A DNA stretch of 64,000 bases. It comes from an uncultured Bacteroidota bacterium. Its GTDB lineage: Bacteria > Bacteroidota > Bacteroidia > Bacteroidales > F082. Below, one piece after another: positions 52,409 through 61,263 of this stretch. Every line of letters starts with the position of its first letter. Within the stretch, counting starts at the first letter, position 1. The notes under the pieces are model-generated. The model saw only the letters and a list, made by a program, of their open reading frames with translations. It did not search any database and was not told where the DNA came from. Where the stretch lies: positions 62,001 to 126,000 of the forward strand of contig UQNO01000001.1 in NCBI GenBank assembly GCA_900542475.1. Reading direction: 5' to 3'. Made by a program: the position numbers and the translations under genes.

Positions 52409-53734
52409 CTATCTGTTGAAAACAGACGATTTTACCGCTGTCATCAAAATTTTCACATCTTTTTTCGTGACCAACAACTCTTTGGCTGAAATCCCATGAA
52501 TTTTCTTAAAGATTATCCATTGATAGACTATTATCGCAAGGTTGGTTATCGACACCGAGACACCTGCGCCGACCATTCCAAAAGGCGGTATTAAGAGGTA
52601 TAACGCCGGTATTGTGACCGCAAATCCTACCAAAGCCGCATAAAGGTTGTATTTCGGCAAGTTAACACCAGAGAAGAAATGGCAGAAAACAGTGTGGGCC
52701 GACAAAAAAACCATGCCCGGGGCAAGGGCTATCATCACGGCGCGCATGTCGGCGAAATCGCGGGTGAAAACCCAAGAATATACGCTGGTTGGGATAATGC
52801 ATATAAAGAAAATGCATATCGCAGTGAGGACGGTGGCTGTTTTCATTAACTGAATTGTTATCTTGCTTGCCATATAGTTGTCGTTCATGTTGCTTATCTT
52901 GGAAAACTGCACCATCGCGATGCTTTGCCCAATCACTTTAGGCGATTCGGACACTTGAGACGCCGCATTGTAAACACCCACCTGCGCATCGCCCCAGAAT
53001 CCTCTGATAATCATAAAGCCGAGGCGTTTGTTGAGCGTGGACACCATGTTGGTGAGCTGGATAATGCTGCCGAACTTGAACATCTCTTTGGCGGTTTCCA
53101 CGACAGATTCCCCGTCTTTTTCCTTAAGATAAGGCCAAATCTGCGTCAAACCACAGATGTAACCGATGACATAGCCAGTCAAAAGCGAATATACAAAAGC
53201 ATCGGCGTCGCGTATGTCAAACACAAAGATGTACATCAGCATCGAAAGCATCTGTGTCAGGAACTGTATGATAAACAATATGTTATTCGTTGCAATGCGT
53301 TCTTTGCCGAGAAGAGTGGCAAGATTGAAATTGTGCAAGCTGTAGATGAACACCAACAGCAAGACCATGATGTGATAGCCTTGCGGTATGAATTCCGCGT
53401 TTTCGCCGAATAATTTTGCGAAATGATGACCGAAATCACTTGGAATGAAAGTGCATAGATACATTATCAAAGCATATAACGCCACTACCAACGTTGTCCA
53501 GATGTATGATATCTTGCACAATGTGCGATATGATTTTCTCGGGGTGAAATAGATCAGTCCGCTGCCGGCGAGCAACTCCACGCCTATGAGAAGCAGCGAC
53601 ACGTCGATAAGCACGATGCCTCCGATGCCCCAAGCCTCGGCTCCGAGATAATGTGTGGCGAACCACAACGTAACGAAATTGCAGATGGCGTTTAACAGAC
53701 GCGTGCCGAAAGTGCCGAAGATGTTCTTAATCAT
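52409..53734 (-). CDS. Polysaccharide flippase (Wzx/MATE-like)
   Basis: 441 residues, about twelve membrane segments (for example LLNAICNFVTLWFATHYLGA, VDISLLLIGVELLAGSGLIY, LFLSAHTVFCHFFSGV). The N-terminal GTFGTRLLNAICNF and YNAASQVSESPKVIGQSIAM are typical of polysaccharide-biosynthesis flippases in the MVF/MATE group. It would move lipid-linked saccharide across the inner membrane. Divergent from the GT2 fusion gene at 53833, which supports a shared surface-glycan role. A lone flippase without a polymerase nearby. Confidence 0.88.
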   Translation of the reverse strand: MIKNIFGTFGTRLLNAICNFVTLWFATHYLGAEAWGIGGIVLIDVSLLLIGVELLAGSGLIYFTPRKSYRTLCKISYIWTTLVVALYALIMYLCTFIPSDFGHHFAKLFGENAEFIPQGYHIMVLLLVFIYSLHNFNLATLLGKERIATNNILFIIQFLTQMLSMLMYIFVFDIRDADAFVYSLLTGYVIGYICGLTQIWPYLKEKDGESVVETAKEMFKFGSIIQLTNMVSTLNKRLGFMIIRGFWGDAQVGVYNAASQVSESPKVIGQSIAMVQFSKISNMNDNYMASKITIQLMKTATVLTAICIFFICIIPTSVYSWVFTRDFADMRAVMIALAPGMVFLSAHTVFCHFFSGVNLPKYNLYAALVGFAVTIPALYLLIPPFGMVGAGVSVSITNLAIIVYQWIIFKKIHGISAKELLVTKKDVKILMTAVKSSVFNR

Positions 53735-53754
53735 AAAACCTTTAAATCAAAGCG

Positions 53755-53762
53755 CAAAGATA
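53755..53762 (-). promoter_or_regulatory. -7 box of the flippase gene
   Basis: Reverse-strand TATCTTTG (CAAAGATA), 21 bases upstream of 53734. Confidence 0.5.
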
Positions 53763-53810
53763 AAGAAATTATTTTATGAAATAAAAAAATCGTCGCAATA
53801 ATATTTTGTG

Positions 53811-53818
53811 TATTTTTG
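53811..53818 (+). promoter_or_regulatory. -7 box of the GT2 fusion gene
   Basis: TATTTTTG, 15 bases before ATG 53833. Confidence 0.5.
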
Positions 53819-53832
53819 CCGTTCAAACGAAG

Positions 53833-55794
53833 ATGATGAAGCTTTCTGTCGTCATAGTAAACTACAACGTTGAGCACTTCCTTGAGCAGTGTCTCTACTC
53901 TGTGCGTCGCGCCATGCAAGGTATAGATGGAGAGGTGTTTGTGGTGGACAACAACTCTGTTGACGGCTCGCTCAGGATGCTCGCGGCCAAGTTCCCCGAG
54001 GTGAAAGTTATCGCCAACAAGGACAATGTGGGGTTCGCAAAGGCCAATAATCAAGCGATTAGGATTTCAACAGGAGAATACGTGCTGCTTCTGAACCCCG
54101 ACACGGTGGTCGAAGACGACACTTTCAGCAAATGCCTCGCTTTTATGGACTCGCACTCCGAGGCAGGAGGCCTCGGAGTCAAAATGGTTGACGGCAAAGG
54201 ACAGTTCTTGCCGGAGTCTAAACGAGGACTGCCAACGCCGATGACGGCTTTCTACAAGATTTTCGGACTCTCAAAGCTGTTCCCGCGCTCAAGGCGCTTC
54301 TCGAAATATCATCTCGGCTACCTTCCTGAAAACGAGACCAATCAAGTGGATATATTGGCAGGCGCCTATATGCTCATGCGTCGCGCGACACTCGACAAAT
54401 GCGGGCTCCTCGACGAAACGTTTTTCATGTACGGCGAAGATATCGACCTCTCCTACAGAATCACCCTGGCTGGATATAAAAACTACTATTTCCCTGAAAC
54501 ACGTATAATTCATTATAAGGGCGAAAGCACAAAGAAAACAAGCGTCAACTATGTACTCGTGTTCTATAAGGCGATGGAAATATTCGCCAAAAAACACTTC
54601 GGACAGAAACGCGCGCGCCTATTCTCTTTAGTCATCAACCTCGCCATATATTTCAGGGCTTTCATCGCTTTGATATCGCAGTTTTTAGGTAAGATTTATA
54701 TGCCGCTCACTGATGTGGCGCTGGGATATTCAGGCCTCGCCACAATCAGTTATTTCTGGGGACATTACATGATTTACGATGGTGCCGGCTCGTATCCGAC
54801 AACACCGCTTTTCACCCTGATATTGCCGCTATATATGCTGATATGGCTCGCGACGTCTTATTTCACCGGCGGTTACGACAAGCCGTATCGTGTTTATCCG
54901 GTCGTGGGCGGAGTGCTGCTGGGCAGCCTGCTGATATTGATTCTTTACGCCTTGCTGCCATCTGGATTGCGTTTCTCGCGCGCCCTGATACTGCTCGGAA
55001 CGATTTGGATGACACTCCAGATGACTTTAAGCAGAACTTTGGGTTTTATACTTAAACTATCTGATTTTCAATATGGTAGAAATGCAAAAAAACGATTTCT
55101 GGTAATCGGGAACTCTGATGAAACAAAACGTGTCGAGCAACTTTTGAAAAGCACTTCCATAAAACCCGATTTCATAGGTCTTGCGACCCCGGACAACAAG
55201 TTCGAAATCCCCGGAAATTATCTCGGAAATATTACACAAGTGCCGGATATAATCGGTATTTACAAGATTACAGAGATTATATTTTGCTCCAAAGACATAA
55301 CGCACCAGGAAATCATTGACAAAATGGTTGAATGGCACGCTAACAATCTCGATTACAAGATTGCACCGGTAGATACGCTGTCTATTATCGGAAGCAACTC
55401 CATCAACACACGCGGAGACCTCTATACCGTTGATATTCGCACCATCAACACCGTGCCTAACCGCAGAAAGAAACGTCTGCTCGACTTCTCGGTGTCGTTA
55501 TTTGGCATAATTTTCTGGATATTCACGGCTTGGTTTATTAAAAAACCGCTTAAATTCCTCGGAGACTGCTTCAGAGTTGTCTTCGGAGGGTACTCATGGG
55601 TCGGATATTGCCCCATGGAAGATACCGATGGTCAACGACTTCCGAAAATAAAGAAAGGGATCTACAGCCCTGCGTCAATAGTGACAAGCGAACTCGACGA
55701 CGACGCCCGCAACAGGCTAAATGTCATGTATGCCCGAGATTATACTATCTTGAAAGATTTTAATATCTTATTCAGAGTGTTGCTGAAACGATAA
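53833..55794 (+). CDS. GT2 glycosyltransferase fused to a truncated WcaJ-type sugar transferase
   Basis: 653 residues from ATG 53833 (53836 is equally possible); the frame from 53806 begins in the promoter. Residues 1-265 are a GT2 enzyme of the rhamnosyltransferase type: LSVVIVNYNVEHFLEQCLYS, NVGFAKANNQAI, LLLNPDTVVEDD, GAYMLMRRATLDKCG, MYGEDIDLSYR. Then about four to five membrane segments, a CoA_binding_3-like domain (KKRFLVIGNSDETKRVEQLL), and a C-terminal stretch that starts like a polyprenyl-phosphate sugar transferase (KKRLLDFSVSLFGIIFWIF) and ends like one (GYSWVGYCPMED, LPKIKKGIYSP, YARDYTILKDFNIL). The catalytic core between these parts is missing. The GT2 part should be active; the C-terminal part is probably structural. 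Surface glycan role. Confidence 0.85.
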   Translation: MMKLSVVIVNYNVEHFLEQCLYSVRRAMQGIDGEVFVVDNNSVDGSLRMLAAKFPEVKVIANKDNVGFAKANNQAIRISTGEYVLLLNPDTVVEDDTFSKCLAFMDSHSEAGGLGVKMVDGKGQFLPESKRGLPTPMTAFYKIFGLSKLFPRSRRFSKYHLGYLPENETNQVDILAGAYMLMRRATLDKCGLLDETFFMYGEDIDLSYRITLAGYKNYYFPETRIIHYKGESTKKTSVNYVLVFYKAMEIFAKKHFGQKRARLFSLVINLAIYFRAFIALISQFLGKIYMPLTDVALGYSGLATISYFWGHYMIYDGAGSYPTTPLFTLILPLYMLIWLATSYFTGGYDKPYRVYPVVGGVLLGSLLILILYALLPSGLRFSRALILLGTIWMTLQMTLSRTLGFILKLSDFQYGRNAKKRFLVIGNSDETKRVEQLLKSTSIKPDFIGLATPDNKFEIPGNYLGNITQVPDIIGIYKITEIIFCSKDITHQEIIDKMVEWHANNLDYKIAPVDTLSIIGSNSINTRGDLYTVDIRTINTVPNRRKKRLLDFSVSLFGIIFWIFTAWFIKKPLKFLGDCFRVVFGGYSWVGYCPMEDTDGQRLPKIKKGIYSPASIVTSELDDDARNRLNVMYARDYTILKDFNILFRVLLKR

Positions 55795-55808
55795 TTTTTG
55801 TATTTTTG
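55780..55808 (+). promoter_or_regulatory. Promoter of nusB
   Basis: TTG at 55780-55782 and TATTTTTG at 55801-55808, spacing 18, overlapping the end of the GT2 gene and 30 bases before nusB. Confidence 0.6.
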
Positions 55809-55838
55809 CAAACTGAAAAATTTTATTAATTAAACATC

Positions 55839-56801
55839 ATGCTAAACAGAAGGTTTTTAAGAATCAAGGTGTTACAGGCGCTCTACGCTTATATCGAGTC
55901 GGGCGAGACAAACGTCAACAACGGAATTAAAAATTTGCTTGAAAGCATCGACAAGTTGTATGAGCTTTTCATTTGGCAGCTGTCGTTCCTTGTCGAAACC
56001 AAACGCTTTGCAGAAAATAAAATCACAGAAAACAAACATAAGTATATTCCAACTTACGAGGATTTGCACCCGAATTTGAAGTATGTCAACAACCGTCTGC
56101 TCAATGTTATCGAGGATAACATCGATTTTAAGAAAAACGAGGCCAAATTGAAGATTAATTGGGCTAACGACCATCAGGATGTGGTGAAAAAATATTACAA
56201 TATGATGAAAAACACTCCTGAATACGAGAAATATATGGCCGACAAAACCGATAACTTCGCCAATGACCGCAAGTTTATCGTCGCCATGGTGAGCAATTAC
56301 TTCGCCGACCTCGACGTGCTTCAGGACTTCTACGAGGATAAGAGTATTTATTTCTGCGATGACTATCATTTAGTTAGCTCTATGTTGATAGAGTTTTTCA
56401 GTAAGATGAAAAATTTCGACATCAACTCGAAACTGCCCGAGATTTATAAGACAGAAAACGTGGAATCCAATGCGGACGAGAAGTTTATCCAGGATTTGTT
56501 TCGTGAAACCCTTAGGCATAACGAAGAGTTTGGAAAGCTCATCGCGGATAACACCAATAATTGGGAGAAAGAGCGCATCTGCCTCATGGATATGATAATC
56601 CTGAAAATGGCTCTCACCGAGTTCGTAAACTTTCCGTTCATACCCGTGAAAGTGACCATGAACGAATACATTGAGATTTCAAAATATTTCAGCACCCCGA
56701 AGAGCAAGATTTTCGTCAACGGAATCCTTGACAAATTAGCGAAAAAGCTTACCGATGCCGGACAAATCAGCAAAAAAGGACTGGGATTGCTTGAAAAATA
56801 A
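55839..56801 (+). CDS. nusB: Transcription antitermination factor NusB, long form
   Basis: 320 residues, about twice the ~140 of Escherichia coli NusB; Bacteroidota carry this extended form. Start MLNRRFLRIKVLQALYAY matches the conserved RNA-binding N-terminus. The NusB helical core resumes near 220-320 (RKFIVAMVSNYF earlier; MDMIILKMALTEFVNFPFIP; NEYIEISKYFSTPKSKIFVN; GILDKLAKKL). The ~100-residue middle is charged and helical. Joins the antitermination complex on rRNA transcripts. Own promoter. Confidence 0.93.
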   Translation: MLNRRFLRIKVLQALYAYIESGETNVNNGIKNLLESIDKLYELFIWQLSFLVETKRFAENKITENKHKYIPTYEDLHPNLKYVNNRLLNVIEDNIDFKKNEAKLKINWANDHQDVVKKYYNMMKNTPEYEKYMADKTDNFANDRKFIVAMVSNYFADLDVLQDFYEDKSIYFCDDYHLVSSMLIEFFSKMKNFDINSKLPEIYKTENVESNADEKFIQDLFRETLRHNEEFGKLIADNTNNWEKERICLMDMIILKMALTEFVNFPFIPVKVTMNEYIEISKYFSTPKSKIFVNGILDKLAKKLTDAGQISKKGLGLLEK

Positions 56802-56865
56802 ATGCCAGTGCAGTCGTTCCGGGAGGGGCGAGACGGCACAGGGAAACCTCAAGCGTTTGAAAAAA

Positions 56866-56896
56866 GGGGAGATTTCTCCACTTCGGTCGAAATGAC
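56866..56896. repeat. Dispersed repeat arm after nusB
   Basis: GGGAGATTTCTCCACTTCGG to CGAAATGAC; a short second copy of the tip (GTCGAAATGACGGG) follows at 56909-56922. AAGCGTTTGA at 56851 echoes the interior motif of the other elements. The only part of the family present is one arm, and the spacer 56802-56865 holds nothing else recognisable. Confidence 0.65.
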
Positions 56897-56923
56897 GAGG
56901 AAAAAGAAGTCGAAATGACGGGT

Positions 56924-57168
56924 AAGATTTAGATGGGGAAAAGCTAAAATAAACAAGAAAGTTGGGATTAGACGGGGAAGATTTAGATGGGGAAAAGCTA
57001 AAATAAACAAGGAAGTTGGGATTAGACGAGGAAGATTTAGATGGGGGAAAACTAAAATAAACGAGGAAATTAGGATTAGACGAGAAAGATTTGGATGGGA
57101 AGAAACTAAAATAAACAAGAAAGTTGGGATTAGACGGGGAAGACTTAGATGGGAAGAAAACTAAAATG
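56924..57168. repeat. 54-bp tandem repeat, about 4.5 copies
   Basis: Units start with AAGATTT/AAGACTT at 56924, 56978, 57032, 57086 and 57140, an exact 54-base step. Each has GATTTAGATGGGG, then CTAAAATAAAC, then GTTGGGATTAGACG, with a few substitutions per copy. Forward frames are full of stops; a reverse frame (56849-57118) is open only because the unit is 18 codons long. Non-coding minisatellite, lying just upstream of porQ. Confidence 0.9.
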
Positions 57169-57198
57169 AGATAGAAGATTAAATAATACGAAGATTAT

Positions 57199-58254
57199 AT
57201 GAATATAAGGGGAGCCATATTGACTATTATCATGTTAATGTTTGTCGTTGATATTCAGGGACAAACGTCAAATGGCACGTATAGTTTTCTCGACATGACG
57301 AGTTCGGCGAGGGTGGCTGCTTTAGGTAATACCGACCTGTCGATTTATGACTCGGACATTCAGCTTGGAATAAACAACCCCGCGTTGATAAACAGCGACA
57401 TGCACAACGACATAGTATTTTCTTATGTGGATTATTATGCCGATATTAGCCATGGAACGGTGCAATATGCCCGTGTTTTCGAGAAACTCGGCACATTCGC
57501 GGCCACGGTGCAGTATCACAACTATGGCAAAATGAAATATGCCGATGAGCAAGGCAATGTCGATGGCAGCACGTTTTCTCCTTCCGATTACAATATCATG
57601 ATAGGCTGGGGACGACAGTTGACTCCGCAATGGAGCATAGGCGCCAATGTGAAGTTTGCCGGCATACAGTTCGAGCGTTACAAGACTTTCGCTTTGGCGG
57701 TAGATGTGGCAGGAAGCTATCGCACCGATAATGGTTGGATGTTTTCGGCTACCGCAAGAAACATTGGGTATGAGCTGTATGACAACTTTGAAGGTGACAA
57801 GAACGAGCTGCCATTCCGTTTGTCTGCCGGCGTTTCAAAGAGATTGGATCACGTTCCTTTCCTTTTCAGCATAGTTTATGAGAATATACAGAAGTGGAAT
57901 CTCTCATACGACGACCCTCTTGATTTGGAAGGTAATAACGACCCGATCACGGGCAGTAAAAAGAAGAAGTCACAAGGCGCCGAGTTTGCTGACAACCTTA
58001 TGAGGCACATAGTGTTTGGCGGCGAGATATACATCGGAAAGAACCTTGTGCTAAGGGCTGCCTACAATTACGGAACGAGGCAGAATCTGAAGACACCGAC
58101 AGCTAAAGGAATGTGCGGCTTCTCGTATGGTTTCGGCATTAACGTCTGGCATCTCAACATCAACTATTCAAGGTCGGAAATGCACGTCTATGGCTCTCCG
58201 AACTATGTCACAGTATCAACCAATTTGGATAAGTTTGTAAAAAAATCTAAATAA
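57199..58254 (+). CDS. porQ: Type IX secretion system protein PorQ
   Basis: 351 residues with signal peptide (AILTIIMLMFVVDIQGQ). PorQ signature: YSFLDMTSSARVAALGNTDL and INNPALINSDMHNDIVFSYV, then about fourteen strand-like segments (GTFAATVQYHNYGKMKYADE, WSIGANVKFAGIQFERYKTF) to the C-terminus. PorQ is an outer-membrane barrel of the type IX secretion/attachment machinery with PorU, PorV and PorZ. Those genes are not in this window, and no protein here shows an obvious type IX C-terminal sorting domain. The stop is directly followed by the recF ATG. The 54-bp array ends about 30 bases upstream and no -7 box is evident. Confidence 0.85.
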   Translation: MNIRGAILTIIMLMFVVDIQGQTSNGTYSFLDMTSSARVAALGNTDLSIYDSDIQLGINNPALINSDMHNDIVFSYVDYYADISHGTVQYARVFEKLGTFAATVQYHNYGKMKYADEQGNVDGSTFSPSDYNIMIGWGRQLTPQWSIGANVKFAGIQFERYKTFALAVDVAGSYRTDNGWMFSATARNIGYELYDNFEGDKNELPFRLSAGVSKRLDHVPFLFSIVYENIQKWNLSYDDPLDLEGNNDPITGSKKKKSQGAEFADNLMRHIVFGGEIYIGKNLVLRAAYNYGTRQNLKTPTAKGMCGFSYGFGINVWHLNINYSRSEMHVYGSPNYVTVSTNLDKFVKKSK

Positions 58255-59364
58255 ATGTTTCTCAAAGAGTTAAAGTTGACGAATTTCAAAAATTGCGAGT
58301 CGGCCGACCTGCGGTTTTCCGAGAAAATCAACTGCTTTGTGGGACTCAACGGCGCGGGCAAGACCAATATTCTCGACGCTATTTACTATCTTGCATTTTG
58401 TAAAAGTTATTTCACGACCACCGACAGGCAAAATATACGTCATGGCGAGGATTTCTTCGCCGTTCATGGTGATTTAGTGACTGACAATGAGGAGACGGCG
58501 ACAATCTCGTGCGTGCAGAAAGGAAACGCCAAAAAATCGTTCAAATACAACAAGAAAGAATATGAACGCCTCGCTGATCATATCGGAAAGATTCCGTTGG
58601 TGATGATTTCGCCCTACGACCGCGATTTGATTAACGACGGCAGCGAATTGCGTAGAAAATTCATCGACGGCGTCATCTCTCAATTCGATTCCGTGTATCT
58701 TGGCGACTTGCTCCAATACAACAAGGTCTTGGCTCAACGAAACACCCAACTGAAACAGTTTTGGGAAAATCGCTATTTCGACGCGAACCTGTTGGCTTTA
58801 TGGGACGAGCAGATGATACGCCTCGCCACCCCGATTTATGAGAAAAGAAAGGCTTTCCTGAAAGATTTCATGCCGATTTTTCAAGAATATTACGACATAG
58901 TATCCGGCACATCGGAACAAGTGAACATCGTTTACGAAAGTACTTTGCATGAGAAGACAATGGAGCAATTGCTTCAGGATAGTCAAGAAAAAGACAGATA
59001 TTCGTCATACACCAATGTCGGCATTCACAAAGATGACTTTTGCTTTGTGACCGACAATCATTCTGTTAAGAAATTCGGCTCGCAAGGACAGCAGAAGTCG
59101 TTTGTGGTGGCGGTGAAGTTGGCACAATTCGATTTCAATTATAAAAAGATTGGTTTCAAACCGATTTTATTATTGGACGACATCTTTGACAAACTTGACG
59201 ACAACAGGGTGGCGCAGCTGGTGAAACTTGTCGGCAACGACCACTTCGGACAGGTGTTTATCACCGATACGCAACGTCAAAGAGTGCAATATCTTTTGGA
59301 CAACATTGACGGCAATCATAAGATTTTTGAAGTTAAACATGGAAAGGCGATATGCGATGAGTGA
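58255..59364 (+). CDS. recF: DNA replication and repair protein RecF
   Basis: 369 residues. SMC-like ATPase: Walker A GLNGAGKTNILDAIYYLAF, signature FGSQGQQKSFVVAVKLAQF, Walker B ILLLDDIFDKLDDNR, D-loop and FITDTQRQR. The start FLKELKLTNFKNCESADLRF is typical. Loads RecA at gaps with RecO and RecR (recR at 34340). ATG lies immediately after the porQ stop, and the 3' end overlaps the DUF721 gene by eight bases. The usual dnaA-dnaN-recF order is not seen here, as is common in Bacteroidota. Confidence 0.96.
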   Translation: MFLKELKLTNFKNCESADLRFSEKINCFVGLNGAGKTNILDAIYYLAFCKSYFTTTDRQNIRHGEDFFAVHGDLVTDNEETATISCVQKGNAKKSFKYNKKEYERLADHIGKIPLVMISPYDRDLINDGSELRRKFIDGVISQFDSVYLGDLLQYNKVLAQRNTQLKQFWENRYFDANLLALWDEQMIRLATPIYEKRKAFLKDFMPIFQEYYDIVSGTSEQVNIVYESTLHEKTMEQLLQDSQEKDRYSSYTNVGIHKDDFCFVTDNHSVKKFGSQGQQKSFVVAVKLAQFDFNYKKIGFKPILLLDDIFDKLDDNRVAQLVKLVGNDHFGQVFITDTQRQRVQYLLDNIDGNHKIFEVKHGKAICDE

Positions 59365-59647
59365 CCCGAATTTGACGACATTAGGCGAGATGATAAAAGC
59401 ATTTTATCATGATAATCACAGAGATGACGCTTTAGACGAGCAGAGGATTCTTGACTCGTGGAATGAGGTGGTCGGGGACTTCGTCGCCGCGCACACTTTG
59501 AAAAAAACAATAAAAAACGGAATGCTTTACGTAAAATTCGATGCCGATTCACTGAAAAACGAGATTCTGTACGCCAAGTCGATGTTGTTGAAAAAGCTTA
59601 ATTCCATGGCGGATAAGGAAATTTTGAAAGGTATTGTCGTTATATGA
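59357..59647 (+). CDS. DUF721 (DciA-like) protein
   Basis: 96 residues from ATG 59357; the longer frame from 59228 overlaps recF and is rejected. DUF721 core: ILDSWNEVVGDFVAAHTLKK, NGMLYVKFDADSLKNEILYA, and KKLNSMADKEILKGIVVI. The family includes DciA, the helicase loader/operator used by bacteria without DnaC, and the RecF linkage is typical. Overlaps recF by eight bases, so co-translated. Assignment as DciA itself is inference. Confidence 0.88.
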   Translation: MSDPNLTTLGEMIKAFYHDNHRDDALDEQRILDSWNEVVGDFVAAHTLKKTIKNGMLYVKFDADSLKNEILYAKSMLLKKLNSMADKEILKGIVVI

Positions 59648-59665
59648 AAAAAAAATGTATCTTTG
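59634..59665 (+). promoter_or_regulatory. Promoter of efp-lpxD
   Basis: TTG at 59634-59636 and TATCTTTG at 59658-59665, spacing 21, 40 bases before ATG 59706; its upstream box lies in the end of the DUF721 gene. Confidence 0.75.
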
Positions 59666-59705
59666 CACCGAATTTTGATTTTTAGTAACATATAAATTTA
59701 ATAAT

Positions 59706-60272
59706 ATGATTAACTCACAAGACATTAAGATCGGAAGCTGCATCAGAATGGATGGCAAACTTTATTTTTGCGTTGATTTCCAGCATGTGAAACCAGGCAA
59801 GGGTAACACTATCATGCGCATTAAGCTGAAGAGCGTGGTTGACGGCCGCACATTGGAACGCCGTTTCGATATTGGTGAGAAACTTGAGGACGTCCGCGTT
59901 GAGCATCGTCAGTATCAATACCTTTACAAAGAGGGAGAAGATTATATTTTCATGAACCAGGAAGACTACGAGCAGATTCCTCTGATGAAAGATCTTATCA
60001 CCGGTGTTGCTTTCCTCAAGGAAAGCGATGTCTGCGACGTTGTTTTCGATACATCGACAGATACAGTTTTGTTCGCCGAACTGCCTATCAAGACTGTTCT
60101 CGAAGTGACTTATACAGAGCCTGGCGAGAAAGGCAACACTGCGACAAACGCAATGAAAGACGCTATAGTAGAGACAGGCGCGTCGGTAAAGGTGCCTCTG
60201 TTCATCAATACCGGCGACAAAATTAGAGTTGACACCCGTACGGGCGAATATGCAGAAAGAGTAAGGGAATAA
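59706..60272 (+). CDS. efp: Elongation factor P
   Basis: 188 residues, normal length. Three beta domains: KOW-like with the tip loop HVKPGKGNTIMR (Lys32, equivalent to modified Lys34 in Escherichia coli), OB-domain 2 (YIFMNQEDYEQIPLMKDLIT), and domain 3 (VPLFINTGDKIRVDTRTGEY). Rescues ribosomes stalled at proline runs. No EpmA/EpmB-type modification genes nearby. Followed by lpxD after one base. Confidence 0.98.
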   Translation: MINSQDIKIGSCIRMDGKLYFCVDFQHVKPGKGNTIMRIKLKSVVDGRTLERRFDIGEKLEDVRVEHRQYQYLYKEGEDYIFMNQEDYEQIPLMKDLITGVAFLKESDVCDVVFDTSTDTVLFAELPIKTVLEVTYTEPGEKGNTATNAMKDAIVETGASVKVPLFINTGDKIRVDTRTGEYAERVRE

Positions 60273-60273
60273 T

Positions 60274-61212
60274 ATGAGAATAGAACCAGCAACAACTGTC
60301 AAATGTTTAGCTGATTTTATTGGTGCTACCAAGATTATCGGCGATGCCAACCGAGTCATCACAGGGCTTAACGAGCTGCATGAGGTGGAAGCGGGTGACA
60401 TAACATTTGTCGATCATCCGAAATATTATCAAAGAGTACTTGGCTCGGCAGCAACCATTATCATTATCAACACTGCCGATGTGGAATGCCCCGAAGGAAA
60501 AACTCTCATCATTCACGACTGTCCATTTGATGCGTTCAACAAGATTATCTTGTCGTACCGCAGATTCGAGCCGGCAACAGCCATGGTGAGTCCGAAAGCT
60601 GAAATAGGCGAGGGCACCATCATTCAGCCAGGCGCATTTGTGGCGGAACATGTGAAAATAGGCAAAAACTGCATCATTCATGCCAACGTGACAATCAACA
60701 ACCACACTGTTATCGGTGACAATGTCATAATCAACAGCGGCTCTGTCATCGCAGCAGATGCCTGCTATTTCCAACATCGCGGAAAAGACCGACAGGTGAA
60801 GTTCGAGTCATGCGGACGTGTAGTGATTGAAGACGATGTTGAAATCGGAGCCTTGTGCGCCATCGACATCGGAGTGACAAGCGACACTGTGATTGGCAGA
60901 GGCACCAAGACAGACAACCATGTTCAAGTAGGACACGATGCCAAAGTCGGCAAGAACTGCTTCCTCGGGGCGCATTGCGCCATCGGAGGTGTCTCAAGAG
61001 TGAAAGACAACGTTTCTATCTGGTCGATGTCGGCGGTCAACAAAGACCTTGTCGTCGCGGAAGACACCACAATCTTGGCATACACAGCCATCGACAAAGA
61101 CACGGAATCCGGAGTGACTTATTTCGGTTTGCCAGGCATAGAGGCCAAGAAGAAATGGAAAGAGATAGCGTCCGTTAGAATGCTTCCGGACTTAATCGCA
61201 AAACTAAAATAA
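60274..61212 (+). CDS. lpxD: UDP-3-O-acylglucosamine N-acyltransferase (LpxD family)
   Basis: 312 residues, somewhat short for the ~340 of the family. An N-terminal uridine-binding-like domain (ITGLNELHEVEAGDITFVDH, GKTLIIHDCPFDAFNKII) precedes a left-handed parallel beta helix made of hexapeptide repeats (EIGEGTIIQPGAFVAEHVKI, VIGRGTKTDNHVQVGHDAKV). Catalytic His in TDNHVQVGHDA. Adds an acyl chain in lipid A synthesis. Bacteroidota often carry a second LpxD-like gene beside efp, so this may be the paralogue rather than the main enzyme. Confidence 0.85.
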   Translation: MRIEPATTVKCLADFIGATKIIGDANRVITGLNELHEVEAGDITFVDHPKYYQRVLGSAATIIIINTADVECPEGKTLIIHDCPFDAFNKIILSYRRFEPATAMVSPKAEIGEGTIIQPGAFVAEHVKIGKNCIIHANVTINNHTVIGDNVIINSGSVIAADACYFQHRGKDRQVKFESCGRVVIEDDVEIGALCAIDIGVTSDTVIGRGTKTDNHVQVGHDAKVGKNCFLGAHCAIGGVSRVKDNVSIWSMSAVNKDLVVAEDTTILAYTAIDKDTESGVTYFGLPGIEAKKKWKEIASVRMLPDLIAKLK

Positions 61213-61214
61213 TG

Positions 61215-61244
61215 ATAAGCCGCTGACAAGCGGCTTATTTTGTA
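61215..61244 (+). terminator. Terminator after lpxD
   Basis: Perfect stem ATAAGCCGCT (61215-61224) and AGCGGCTTAT (61229-61238), loop GACA, then TTTTGT. Confidence 0.85.
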
Positions 61245-61263
61245 CTTATATTTTATTTATGTC

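Noticed and set aside
56849..57118. 89-codon reverse frame with an 18-residue repeat (FILAFPHLNLPRLIPT)
   Set aside because: Open only because the 54-bp tandem unit has no stop in that frame; its end is the translated dispersed-repeat arm.
56924..57168. Possible CRISPR array
   Set aside because: Repeats are contiguous 54-bp units with no unique spacers and no cas genes nearby.
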